Of a DNA stretch of 57,396 nucleotides, positions 1 through 8,107 are shown one piece after another. Source of the DNA: Mesorhizobium sp. YM1C-6-2 (GTDB taxonomy: Bacteria > Pseudomonadota > Alphaproteobacteria > Rhizobiales > Rhizobiaceae). Position numbers and translations under genes: made by a program. The stretch covers positions 1 through 57,396 of the forward strand of contig NZ_RCIZ01000017.1 of NCBI RefSeq assembly GCF_003666685.1. The letters are read 5' to 3'. Positions within the stretch are counted from its first letter, which is position 1. Each line of letters opens with the position of its first letter. Under the pieces are notes generated by a model. It saw only the letters and a list, made by a program, of their open reading frames with translations, had not been told where the DNA came from and ran no database searches.

Positions 1-2
1 GC

Positions 3-173
3 TTCGGGCTGCTTGCCTGGCCGGCCAAATACGGCGAGACCGGCGTCAAGACCTTCGCCGTCAACCAGCACGGCGTCATCTACGAGATCGACCTCGGCCC
101 GGCCACCGAGGCGATCGCGAAATACATCGACCGCTTCAACCCCGATGCAGCCTGGGACGTGGTGGCCGACTGA
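3..173 (+). CDS. DUF2950 family protein, C-terminal part only
   Basis: The window opens inside this gene; only the last 56 residues are visible, in the frame beginning at base 3. They contain the WPAKYGETGVKTFAVNQ and VYE/IYEIDLGP-like pattern typical of the end of DUF2950 proteins, which are secreted proteins of unknown function common in Proteobacteria. The stop is TGA at 171-173, followed at once by a hairpin. Start, signal peptide and upstream neighbours are outside the window. Family assignment is from remembered sequence character, not a search. Confidence 0.7.
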   Translation, partial: FGLLAWPAKYGETGVKTFAVNQHGVIYEIDLGPATEAIAKYIDRFNPDAAWDVVAD

Positions 174-175
174 CG

Positions 176-195
176 CCGGGACCTTGCGGTCCCGG
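176..195 (+). terminator. hairpin after the DUF2950 gene
   Basis: A perfect 8-bp stem (CCGGGACC, loop TTGC, GGTCCCGG) starts two bases after the DUF2950 stop. There is no T-run, so it may be a 3'-end stabilising hairpin rather than a strong intrinsic terminator. Confidence 0.5.
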
Positions 196-322
196 AGTTG
201 CCGGAGCGGGACGGATGGATGCCGTGGTCACGCAGGCCGCGGCTCCAACCGCCAATTTGGCCGCAAGCGTTGGTAGATGACGTTGGCGGCTTCGGACTGA
301 GGAGGCTTCGCGCACAGGACCG

Positions 323-1510
323 ATGACGAAAGGGACATCGACCACCCTGCAGCCGAAACCGTTCGCAGAGTTTCTGGCATCGCATGGCGGGCCTTTCTAC
401 GAACTGCAGGCCCGCTTGCATCTGCTGCATGCCCAATCGCTGAAGGTCCGGTCGCGCGCGGTGCTTTTTGTGGCGCTGGCCTGGGGCATGCCGCTCGTGC
501 TGGGATTGCCCGACAGCCTCTCTCTGCGAGACGGAAGCTATATCACAGATCTCAGCGCGTGGGCGCGCTTCTTCATCGCAATCGCAGCGTTCGTGCTGGC
601 CGAGCGTCAAGTCGAGCGCGGGCTGCGGTTCAAGCTGGGGCAGTTTCTCGAGGCGCCCCTTTTGACACCGAATTCGATTAGCCCCGCGGCCGAGGCCGTG
701 TCGGCTGCCCTCAGAGCGCGCGATTCTCGGTTGGCGGAGATCGTCAGTCTGCTGATCGCCCTTGCGGCGGGGGCTGCCTCTTACGTGGCGTTGGAAGCCG
801 CCGACACATCGTCCTGGGCGGTTGTGCGCGGTGTCGACGGGATCAGATTGACCGCTGCAGGTTGGTGGTCGGTATGCGTAAGTTTGCCTCTATGCTTCTT
901 CCTGCTCATGCGAGGTTTGTGGAGGCATTTTGTCTGGGCCCGGCTTCTGCGCAGGATTGCGCGACTGGAGCTCCGCCTGGTCGGAACGCACCCCGATGGC
1001 AAGGGTGGACTGGGTTTCCTGGCCGAGTACCCGAACGCCTATATGTTTTTCGTATTCGGCATGAGCTCCGTCATTGCCGCCGCGCTTGCACGAAACTTCA
1101 TTCACGGCTCTCTCACCATTTCTGTCCTGAGCGCCATGATGGTCGGGTGGCTTGCCATCGTGATCTTGCTGTTTGCCTATCCGCTTTCGGCTTTTTCGGG
1201 TCCTTTGGGCATATTGAAACGGCGCGCCATGGCTCAACTCGGGGCGAATGCGACCCGGTTTCACCGTTCGGCCGAAAGAAAGCTGCTCGGCCATAATGTC
1301 GTTGCTGACGATGGCCTTGAAACGGATGAGGACGTCCCAAATCCAACCAAGACCTTCGAGACGATCAGGAAGCTTTCGGTCGTGCTTTTGAGCCGAGCCG
1401 CAATCGTTCCTGTTTCGCTGGCTGCGCTACTGCCCTTCTCGATCGTCGGAGCTCAGTGGATACCGTACGAAGAGGTGTTGTCGGTTCTGAAGAAGCTGTT
1501 GACAATTTAG
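323..1510 (+). CDS. hypothetical multi-pass inner-membrane protein
   Basis: This 395-residue protein is not recognised. It has about six to seven hydrophobic segments, roughly at residues 46-64, 82-98, 138-156, 180-200, 238-255, 268-290 and 352-385, separated by Arg-rich cytoplasmic-looking loops, so it is an integral membrane protein. No catalytic or transporter motif is evident. The ATG is preceded by AGGA at a workable distance. It stands alone, 149 bp from the upstream gene and about 100 bp before a pseudogene fragment, so context gives no function. Confidence 0.65.
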   Translation: MTKGTSTTLQPKPFAEFLASHGGPFYELQARLHLLHAQSLKVRSRAVLFVALAWGMPLVLGLPDSLSLRDGSYITDLSAWARFFIAIAAFVLAERQVERGLRFKLGQFLEAPLLTPNSISPAAEAVSAALRARDSRLAEIVSLLIALAAGAASYVALEAADTSSWAVVRGVDGIRLTAAGWWSVCVSLPLCFFLLMRGLWRHFVWARLLRRIARLELRLVGTHPDGKGGLGFLAEYPNAYMFFVFGMSSVIAAALARNFIHGSLTISVLSAMMVGWLAIVILLFAYPLSAFSGPLGILKRRAMAQLGANATRFHRSAERKLLGHNVVADDGLETDEDVPNPTKTFETIRKLSVVLLSRAAIVPVSLAALLPFSIVGAQWIPYEEVLSVLKKLLTI

Positions 1511-1611
1511 CGGCGGAAACCGTTCTTCGCGAACGCCCTCCGGTTGGCACATTCTTCGCCAGCCTATTTGTCCGGCTTCAACAGGACCCCAGCGGTTGAA
1601 AAGGCGTGCGG

Positions 1612-1917
1612 TGTGCTGCCGGTCATCGTCTTCGACCGTGGCGTCACCACCAAATACCCTGTCACCTTCATTCACCCGGTCGGCGGCTATGGCTTTGGCG
1701 TCCAGGCTGGCGAATTTGTCGCCGCAAATGCCGAGCCGGGCGTCAAGGTCCTGATGCTGCGCATCGTTCCCGGCGTCGATGTGTTGGAGGCCCGCGCCTC
1801 GGCAGCCAAGCGTATCTTGAAGGAGAAGGAACTTGAGGTGATCGGCGAGGAATTCACCGAGGGCGACAACGCCAAGACCAAGTCCATCGTCGAAGACTAT
1901 CTCGCCAAGGGCGCCTT
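1612..1917 (+). pseudogene. fragment of an RbsB-type sugar-binding protein
   Basis: About 100 residues read as the middle of a periplasmic sugar-binding protein of the PBP1/RbsB class: VLPVIVFDRGV, then VTFIHPVGGYGFGVQAGEF, then VLMLRIVPGVDVLEARAS and GEEFTEGDNAKTKSIVEDYL. The signal peptide and N-terminal lobe before it and the C-terminal lobe after it are missing. The surrounding open frame only continues because it runs antisense through the lactonase 3' end. It is therefore a relic, not a functional gene, and is not close in sequence to the intact binding protein at 6108. Confidence 0.65.
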
Positions 1918-1927
1918 CGGGACGGAA

Positions 1928-3025
1928 TCAGGAGCTTACGATCTTGACGCACATCGGTGTGCCGATCTCGATCAAACGTCCAGTGTCGGCCAAACCACCG
2001 GTCTGGGCATCGCGCCTGAAGATCGAAATGCTGTCGGCGTTCTGGTTGGCCGAGAAAACGTACTTGCCGGTCGGCGTAAGGGCGAGGTTACGCGGTGTCG
2101 CCCCGCCGCAGGGAATGTACCCTTCGTTAGTTAGCCCGCCCGTCTCCTGATTGATCGAAAAGACTGCGATGGAATCATGGCCGCGGTTCGAGCCATAGAG
2201 GAAGCGTCCGTCCGGCGAAATCTGGATGTCGGCACAATGATTGTGCTCGCGCGCCTCGGACGGTACAGCGGGCTTCACGTCCATCAAGGCCAGTGTGCCC
2301 GTGCCCCCGTCGAGCGATAGGGATGCGACGGTCGAGTCCAATTCGTTCATCACGAAGAGGAGCGTTCCGTTCGGATGCAACGCGACATGGCGCGGGCCTG
2401 CCCCGGGTGGCAACGCGGTCTCGCCGAGATATTGTAGCGAACCGTCCGCGTTGATCCGGTAGCTGACGAGGCGGTCGGTGCCGAGATCGGCGACAACCGC
2501 GATGCCGCCGTCGATGATCTCTGTGACGCTGTGGGCGTGGCTGCGTTCCTGCCTGGTGGCATTGGGACCCGTGCCCTTATGCGTGACGCTGGCAAGCGGG
2601 GGCGTCAGGGAGCCGTCTTCGCCAAAACCATAGACGACGACCGACCGGTCGGGTCCGCCTTGGCCCATGCCGTAATTGGCGACCAGTAGCTTCGAGCCGT
2701 CGCGGGTGATGAAATTATGCGCAGTGATGCTGCCGAGCGTCGGTTGCTTGTTGAGATAGGAGAGGGCGCCCGTGTCGCGGTCGAAGCCGTAGGCGGTGAC
2801 AGTGCCTTCGCGCCAGGCGAAGACCTCCGAGTTGGCGTAAACGCGTCGGCCGTCCGCGCTGACGGAAAGGAAAGTCGGGTTGTCGACCTCGTCGGTTTCC
2901 GCGAGCTTGCGGATTTCGAGCGTGTCTTCATCGAAAGCGTAGACTGACAGCCCGACGCCGCGTGCACCTTGAAAATAGGGCGCCTCGCGATTGAGCGACC
3001 CGACGAACACCAGAACTTCCGACAC
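1928..3025 (-). CDS. lactonase family protein (7-bladed beta-propeller)
   Basis: The 365-residue product matches the 6-phosphogluconolactonase/YbhE-like lactonase fold: repeated blades with the pattern [40 protein letters not shown] and [22 protein letters not shown]. Family members hydrolyse sugar lactones in the cytoplasm. I chose the GTG at 3023-3025 because AGGGAGGA lies just upstream; a longer ATG frame adds 30 low-quality residues without a binding site. It is divergent from the catabolic operon starting at 3157, so a role in opening the aldonolactone made during deoxy-sugar oxidation is likely, though the exact substrate is inferred. Confidence 0.8.
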   Translation of the reverse strand: MSEVLVFVGSLNREAPYFQGARGVGLSVYAFDEDTLEIRKLAETDEVDNPTFLSVSADGRRVYANSEVFAWREGTVTAYGFDRDTGALSYLNKQPTLGSITAHNFITRDGSKLLVANYGMGQGGPDRSVVVYGFGEDGSLTPPLASVTHKGTGPNATRQERSHAHSVTEIIDGGIAVVADLGTDRLVSYRINADGSLQYLGETALPPGAGPRHVALHPNGTLLFVMNELDSTVASLSLDGGTGTLALMDVKPAVPSEAREHNHCADIQISPDGRFLYGSNRGHDSIAVFSINQETGGLTNEGYIPCGGATPRNLALTPTGKYVFSANQNADSISIFRRDAQTGGLADTGRLIEIGTPMCVKIVSS

Positions 3026-3118
3026 GCAAATCCTCCCTGACGTGCGCGGCGATTGGCCGAAGCCACCCGCCGCGACGGCACAATGCCAACGAGGCCACTT
3101 GCAAACAAGCCCCATATC

Positions 3119-3136
3119 TGAAAATACTATTTATAA
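3119..3136. promoter_or_regulatory. candidate IclR operator upstream of operon 1
   Basis: The 18-mer TGAAAATACTATTTATAA contains the perfect palindrome AAATA-C-TATTT. A nearly identical 18-mer (two differences) lies upstream of operon 2 at 11678-11695. It sits in the divergent intergenic region between the lactonase and the leader ORF, 20 bp before the leader ORF start. The IclR-family regulator encoded at 10785-11582 is the obvious candidate to bind both copies. Operator function is inferred from the conservation and position. Confidence 0.6.
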
Positions 3137-3156
3137 GAGAATTTTGGGAGGAAGAC

Positions 3157-3225
3157 ATGCGGCTTTTCAAGGCGCCGGCGCGATTGCGTGCCCGCCCTGC
3201 TCATGGCGAGCCGATGCGGCCATGA
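3157..3225 (+). CDS. 22-codon leader ORF coupled to the MaoC gene
   Basis: An ATG at 3157 follows a strong GGGAGGA ribosome-binding site at good spacing and opens a 22-codon frame, [20 protein letters not shown]..., ending in TGA at 3223-3225. That stop overlaps the ATG (3222) of the MaoC-family gene as ATGA, the arrangement used for translational coupling. The MaoC start itself has only a weak binding site, which favours coupling. The peptide is Arg-rich (five Arg, no hydrophobic stretch) and matches nothing I know. It could be a coupling leader or an artefact of a diverged N-terminus. Confidence 0.45.
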   Translation: MRLFKAPARLRARPAHGEPMRP

Positions 3226-3773
3226 GCGCGCCTGCTCCGACAGTCGGCGTGTCCTCGACGCATCCGCAGGACATGCCCGCCGAACACGCCGCGATCCCCG
3301 TCTGGAATGCCGAGAACTGGTTCTACGATGACTGGCCCGTCGGCCAGAAGATCCGCTCGCTGCGCCGCACGATGGCAGAGGGCGACAGCCATCTGTTCAA
3401 CACGCTCGTGGTGGACATCCACCCTTACGTTCAGGACCAGATGTTCGCCGAGCGCGAGGGCATTTTCGGCAAGCGTCTGGTGGCCGGCGCGTTCGTGTTT
3501 TCAGCCGGGCTCGGCCTGGTGGCGACGAACTGCGTCAACGCCTTCTCCTACGGCTACGACAGGCTGCGTTTCATCAAGCCGGTTTTCATTGGCGACACGA
3601 TCTACACGATCCGCACGAACCTCGAGAAAAAGCCCCGCTACAAGGAGATGGGCCTCATCCGCGCAAGCTATGAGGTCTTCAAGGGTGAGGGCGAACTGGT
3701 GCTCTACTGCGAGCACCTGCAGACCGTGAAATACAGGAATCCGGCCGACTTTGCCGGGCAGACGGAGAAGTAG
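3222..3773 (+). CDS. MaoC-fold protein lacking the usual catalytic His
   Basis: The 183-residue product has the hot-dog fold signature of MaoC dehydratases, including [20 protein letters not shown], almost identical to the paralogue at 18642. In the hydratase motif (D-x-x-P-x-H) the aspartate is kept at residue 65, but the position of the histidine is Val70 (DIHPYV). The paralogue has DFFPHH there. It is followed six bases later by a CoA transferase, so a CoA-thioester or sugar-acid step is plausible, but classical enoyl-CoA hydratase chemistry is doubtful. An alternative start is ATG 3273. Confidence 0.75.
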   Translation: MSAPAPTVGVSSTHPQDMPAEHAAIPVWNAENWFYDDWPVGQKIRSLRRTMAEGDSHLFNTLVVDIHPYVQDQMFAEREGIFGKRLVAGAFVFSAGLGLVATNCVNAFSYGYDRLRFIKPVFIGDTIYTIRTNLEKKPRYKEMGLIRASYEVFKGEGELVLYCEHLQTVKYRNPADFAGQTEK

Positions 3774-3779
3774 CAGACG

Positions 3780-4943
3780 ATGACCGCCGACAACGCCCCA
3801 CCCCTCGCAGGCCTCGTCGTCGTCGACATGAGCCAATTCCTGTCGGGGCCGTACTGCTCGCTCCGGTTGCTCGACCTCGGCGCGCGCGTCATCAAGATCG
3901 AGCGTCCCGACGGCGGCGACCTGTCGCGCAGGCTCTATCTCAGCGACACGGAAATCGGCGGGGACTCGACCATCTTCCACGCCATCAATCGCGGCAAGGA
4001 AAGTTTCGCGGTCGACCTCAAGGACGAGGCTGACATGGCGGCGCTGAAAAGCTTGATCGCCAAGGCCGATGTGCTGATCCAGAATTTCAGGCCGGGCGTG
4101 ATCGAGCGTCTCGGCCTCGACTATGCAAAGGCAAGTGAGATTAATCCGCGGCTCGTCTATGCATCGATCAGCGGCTACGGCGAGGACGGGCCGTGGGTGA
4201 AGCGGCCCGGTCAGGATTTGCTGGCGCAGGCGCGCTCTGGCGTGATGTGGCTGAACGGCGACGAGGACCAGGGACCCGTGCCGTTCGGCCTCGCTATCGC
4301 CGACATGCTGGCTGGCGCCGCGGCCTGCCAAGGCATCCTTGCCGCGTTGGTGAGGCGCGGCGTCACCGGCAGGGGTGGCCTCGTCGAGACCAGCTTGCTG
4401 GAAGCTCTGGTCGACTTCCAGTTCGAGGTGCTGACTACGCATCTGAACGACAGCCGGCGGCTGCCTCGCCGTTCAAGCTTCCGCAGTGCCCATGCCTATC
4501 TTGCGGCGCCTTACGGCGTCTATCCGGCTCGCGACGGTTTCCTGGCGCTCGCCATGACGCCTATCCCGAAGCTTGCTCCGCTTCTCGGACTGGAAAAGGA
4601 GCTCGCCGACTACAGCGAGAAGCCGGCGACATGGTTCAGCGCGCGCGACGAGATCAAGGCGATCATCGCCCAGCGCATCGCATCCGAAACTGTCGACCAT
4701 TGGCTGTCGGTGCTGGAGCCCGCGGACATCTGGTGCGCCAGGGTGCTGAACTGGTCCGAGCTGATCCAGCACGACGGCTTCAAGCTCCTCGATATGCTGC
4801 AGACGGTCACGCGCGAGGACAATGTCTCCATCGACACGACGAGCTCGCCGCTGCGCATCGACGGCAGGCGCAACAAGGTCAAGCACGCGGCTCCTCGCAT
4901 AGGTGAACACAGCGACCGCATACGCAAGGAGTTTGCCCTGTGA
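3780..4943 (+). CDS. CaiB/BaiF-family CoA transferase
   Basis: The 387-residue product is a type III CoA transferase, moving CoA between carboxylic acids in the cytoplasm. It shows the family blocks LAGLVVVDMSQFLSGPYC, LGARVIKIERP, the NRGKESFAVDLK segment, ADVLIQNFRPGVIERLGLDY, and SGYGEDGPWVKRPGQDLLAQ, where Asp146 corresponds to the aspartate that forms the acyl-enzyme in formyl-CoA transferase. Length is normal. It lies six bases after the MaoC gene and overlaps the next gene by GTGA. Its presence in a sugar-transport operon suggests activation of an organic acid from the sugar, which is inference. Confidence 0.9.
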   Translation: MTADNAPPLAGLVVVDMSQFLSGPYCSLRLLDLGARVIKIERPDGGDLSRRLYLSDTEIGGDSTIFHAINRGKESFAVDLKDEADMAALKSLIAKADVLIQNFRPGVIERLGLDYAKASEINPRLVYASISGYGEDGPWVKRPGQDLLAQARSGVMWLNGDEDQGPVPFGLAIADMLAGAAACQGILAALVRRGVTGRGGLVETSLLEALVDFQFEVLTTHLNDSRRLPRRSSFRSAHAYLAAPYGVYPARDGFLALAMTPIPKLAPLLGLEKELADYSEKPATWFSARDEIKAIIAQRIASETVDHWLSVLEPADIWCARVLNWSELIQHDGFKLLDMLQTVTREDNVSIDTTSSPLRIDGRRNKVKHAAPRIGEHSDRIRKEFAL

Positions 4944-6076
4944 GCGCCGTTGCCTTGAAGGGCATGACGTGGAGCCATCCGCGCGGCTACGACCCATTGG
5001 TCACCTGCTCGTCGCTCTGGAAGGAGAAGACCGGCGTCTCGATTGAGTGGGACAAACGCTCGCTGCAGGACTTCGAATCCTTCCCCGTCGAGGAACTGGC
5101 GCGCGCTTACGACTTGATCGTCATCGATCATCCGCATGTCGGCCAGATCACGGGCGAGGGCTGCCTCGCGCCGCTCGACGTGCAGGGCCGCGAGAACGAG
5201 CGTGACGCGCTTGCGAATGGAAGCGTCGGAAAGTCCTATCAGAGCTACAACTGGGCCGGTCGGCAATGGGCGTTCCCGATCGACGCAGCGACGCAGGTGC
5301 AGGCCTACCGCCCCGATCTGATGGCCGGGCCGGCGACGTCATGGACCGAAGTCGTCGCGCTGGCAAAGGACGGGCTGGTGCTCTTGCCGCTGCGGCCGCC
5401 GCACTCGCTGATGACTTTCTACACACTCTCCGGAAACCTCGGCCTACCCTGCGCCGTCACCGGACCGGGCGACCTAGTCGACGAGGCCCATGGCGCGCGC
5501 GTCTTCGACAGGATGCGCGAGATCGCCGGACTGGTCGATCCGGAGTGCTTCGACATGGATCCGATCGCCGTGTTCGAGCGCATGGTGGAAACGGGCTCGA
5601 AGATCGTCTGTTCGCCTTTGATCTATGGCTATGTGAACTATGCGATGGAAGGCTTCCGCCCGCATCAGCTAATGTTCGCCGATATTCCGGTTGCCGGAAC
5701 ATCCGGGCCGGTCGGTTCCGCGCTGGGCGGCACCGGCATCGCCGTCTCGGCTTTCTCTGAAAACAGGCAGGCGGCGATCGACTTCGCCTATTGGATCGCC
5801 AGCGCCGAAGTTCAGCGCGGCCTTTATCCAGCTTCAGGCGGACAGCCGGGCCATGATGCCGGCTGGGTCGACGAGGCGGTCAACGCGGCGACCGGCAACT
5901 TCTACCGCAACACCCGCGCCACGCTGGAGGGCGCCTGGGTGAGGCCGCGCCACGACGGCTACATGGATTTTCAGCAGAAGGCGTCTGACCGGATCAACGC
6001 CAGCCTGAGGCGCAACGAGGAAAGCCGGAAGGTCGTCGCGGACCTCAACGGTCTCTTCCGCACGAGTTTTTCATAG
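4940..6076 (+). CDS. solute-binding-protein-like protein without signal peptide
   Basis: The GTG start overlaps the CoA transferase stop (GTGA). The 378-residue product has the fold pattern of family 1 extracellular solute-binding proteins: an N-terminal WSHPRGYDPLV strand, FPIDAATQVQAYRPDLM, ALGGTGIAVSAFSENRQAAIDFAYWI and a C-terminal RRNEESRKVVADLN. The N-terminus (MSAVALKGMTWSHPRGYDPL) is not a signal peptide, and no alternative upstream start exists within the overlap, so it should stay in the cytoplasm. It may sense or buffer a ligand rather than serve a transporter. No separate catalytic motif is seen. Confidence 0.75.
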   Translation: MSAVALKGMTWSHPRGYDPLVTCSSLWKEKTGVSIEWDKRSLQDFESFPVEELARAYDLIVIDHPHVGQITGEGCLAPLDVQGRENERDALANGSVGKSYQSYNWAGRQWAFPIDAATQVQAYRPDLMAGPATSWTEVVALAKDGLVLLPLRPPHSLMTFYTLSGNLGLPCAVTGPGDLVDEAHGARVFDRMREIAGLVDPECFDMDPIAVFERMVETGSKIVCSPLIYGYVNYAMEGFRPHQLMFADIPVAGTSGPVGSALGGTGIAVSAFSENRQAAIDFAYWIASAEVQRGLYPASGGQPGHDAGWVDEAVNAATGNFYRNTRATLEGAWVRPRHDGYMDFQQKASDRINASLRRNEESRKVVADLNGLFRTSFS

Positions 6077-6107
6077 AGATAGAGCAAGAACCACAATGGA
6101 GGAAAAC

Positions 6108-7295
6108 ATGGTTCGCTTGGGTAAACTGCTTCTCACTGCCACATTGCTTGCACCGCTCGGTCCGGTCGCATTCGCTCAGGATGTATCCGGGGTGATCGGC
6201 GGTTTCCCTGCCGAACTGAAGGCGCAATACGACGGCGCGCCGCAGAAGATCCTGCCGTCCGCGTGGGACAATTTCGCGGCGCCGGCCAAACCATGGAAGT
6301 GGTGCCATTCGGAATCCTACCAGGGCAATCCCTGGCGCGTCTCCGTCACCAACGAGCTGAAGCGGCTGGTCGAAGGCCTCAAGGCCGACGGCACTGTGGA
6401 AAGCTTCGAGGTCTCGGACTCCAACAACGATCCGGCTCAGCAGATCAACCAGATCCGCGCCTTCATCGACAAGGGCTGCTCGATCATCACCTCGATCCCG
6501 GGCTCGGCGACCGCACTCGACGAAGCGATCGATGCGGCTGCCAAGGCCGGCATCCCGTTCATCACGGCGGCCGGTTCGGTCACCAGCCCGAACGCCATCA
6601 ATGTCGACTCCAACTATGCGCGCTGGGGCTATGACATGATGACCGCCATCGGCAAGGAGAAGGCCGACGCAAGCGTTCTTCTGGTCGAAGGCATCGCCGG
6701 CCATCCGATCGTCGTGCAGGAGCGCGAGGGGGGCGACAAGGCGCTTGCCGAGAACTCCGGCCTCAAGGTCGCCCGCTCTGTGAACGGCAACTGGACAGCC
6801 AATGTCACCAAGACCGTCGTGCTGCAGGCGATCGCTACCAACCCGGCGCCGATCGATGCGGTCTGGACGACAGGCTCGGAAAGCCGCGTGGTCGCGGAAG
6901 CCTTCGCCGAGGCCGGCCGCCCCGCGCCGCTAATCACCGGATCGATCACCGGCGATGCGCTCGGCTACTGGAAAGCCAACCCGGACAAATATCGCTTCGA
7001 GGGCCATGCGGTGCTTCCCGGCTGGACCGCGCAGACGCTCTTCCGCGTCGGCGTTCGTACGCTCGAAGGCCAGAAGCCGAAGCTGAACACGCTGCTGATC
7101 CCGATCCCGCCGGTCCACAATGCCGACCTCGACAAGTGGTACAAGGACTGCATGACTGCGGACGCCGTGTCGGTCTTCCCGGTGCCGCCGACCGACCCGA
7201 TGCCGGAGGAATGGCTCGACGCCTATTTCGCCAACCCGGCGCCAACCACGGGCTGGGACTACGCCAAGGTGCCGGGCGCCTGCGCCGCGCAGTAG
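6108..7295 (+). CDS. RbsB-like sugar ABC transporter substrate-binding protein
   Basis: The 395-residue product has a clear signal peptide (VRLGKLLLTATLLAPLGPVA then FAQ) and a PBP1-type body with VESFEVSDSNNDPAQQINQI, a domain typical of ribose/xylose-class binding proteins. The ATG at 6108 is preferred to the one at 6096 because GGAGG lies between them at correct spacing. It delivers sugar to the permeases at 8840 and 9796. A hairpin follows the gene, which fits the usual excess of binding protein over transporter subunits. Substrate is unknown; the C-terminal region is Pro-rich and longer than RbsB. Confidence 0.88.
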   Translation: MVRLGKLLLTATLLAPLGPVAFAQDVSGVIGGFPAELKAQYDGAPQKILPSAWDNFAAPAKPWKWCHSESYQGNPWRVSVTNELKRLVEGLKADGTVESFEVSDSNNDPAQQINQIRAFIDKGCSIITSIPGSATALDEAIDAAAKAGIPFITAAGSVTSPNAINVDSNYARWGYDMMTAIGKEKADASVLLVEGIAGHPIVVQEREGGDKALAENSGLKVARSVNGNWTANVTKTVVLQAIATNPAPIDAVWTTGSESRVVAEAFAEAGRPAPLITGSITGDALGYWKANPDKYRFEGHAVLPGWTAQTLFRVGVRTLEGQKPKLNTLLIPIPPVHNADLDKWYKDCMTADAVSVFPVPPTDPMPEEWLDAYFANPAPTTGWDYAKVPGACAAQ

Positions 7296-7314
7296 GCTGA
7301 GGCCGAGATCGACG

Positions 7315-7340
7315 GCGGGGCGGCCTTTCGGCTGCCCCGC
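7315..7340 (+). terminator. intra-operon hairpin after the binding-protein gene
   Basis: An 11-bp stem with one G-T pair (GCGGGGCGGCC, loop TTTC, GGCTGCCCCGC) lies 20 bp after the stop. There is no long T-run, so it more likely stabilises the upstream mRNA or attenuates than fully terminates. Confidence 0.6.
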
Positions 7341-7369
7341 TTCGCCTTTCAATTTGCAAGTGTCGGCGC

Positions 7370-8107
7370 ATGCTCGAAGTCAGCAACATATCCAAGCGCT
7401 ACGGCGAGACCGTAGCCCTGTCGGACGCGTCGATCGCGTTCCGGGCGGGTACGATTCATACCATCCTTGGCGAGAACGGTTCGGGCAAGAGCACCCTGGT
7501 GAAACTCCTCTCCGGCATCGTTCATCCCGACTCCGGTACGATGTTTCTGGACGGCAAGCCATTTGCGGGACGCGAGCCAGCGGCCTTCCAGAAGGCGGGT
7601 TTCGCGACGGTATTCCAGGAAGTGCTGATCGCACCCGACCGTTCCGTGACGGATAACATCCTGCTCGGCATGGACGGCCTTCTGAAACGCAATATCCCGC
7701 GCAGCGAACGGCGCGAGCGCGCCGCGGCGGTGCTTGCCCGCTTCGCACGCACGGAAGTGCCGCTCGACCTGCCGGCAGGCTTGTTGCCGCTCGCTGCCCA
7801 GCAGCTTGTCGTTCTCGCTCGGGCGATCGCCCGCGACCCCAGCATTCTGATCCTCGACGAGATCACCGCCGCGCTCGACTTCGCCGACCGCGCCGCCGTC
7901 TTCGATCTGATGCGCGAACTCGCAGGGCAGGGCGTGCTGATCCTCTTCATCACGCATCGCATGGACGAGGTGACCGCGCTCTCCGACCGCATATCCATCC
8001 TGCGCGGCGGTCGGGTGGTGCGGACGGAGGAGAGCGGCGTCTCGACACCTGAGGAGTTGCTGAAGGCCATGGCGCCGCAGACGGCGAAGGAACTGGCGCA
8101 TGGCTGA
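7370..8107 (+). CDS. sugar ABC transporter ATPase, RbsA N-terminal half
   Basis: This 245-residue protein corresponds to the first nucleotide-binding domain of an RbsA/MglA-type ATPase, a family that is normally one polypeptide of about 500 residues. Walker A is GENGSGKST (34-42), Walker B ILILDE (D163, E164), and the H-loop His is 196. The signature loop is degenerate (LPLAAQQ, 139-145), as in many first halves. It ends by overlapping the second half gene by eight bases, so the two are translated as separate, coupled subunits. It powers the permeases at 8840 and 9796. Confidence 0.88.
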   Translation: MLEVSNISKRYGETVALSDASIAFRAGTIHTILGENGSGKSTLVKLLSGIVHPDSGTMFLDGKPFAGREPAAFQKAGFATVFQEVLIAPDRSVTDNILLGMDGLLKRNIPRSERRERAAAVLARFARTEVPLDLPAGLLPLAAQQLVVLARAIARDPSILILDEITAALDFADRAAVFDLMRELAGQGVLILFITHRMDEVTALSDRISILRGGRVVRTEESGVSTPEELLKAMAPQTAKELAHG

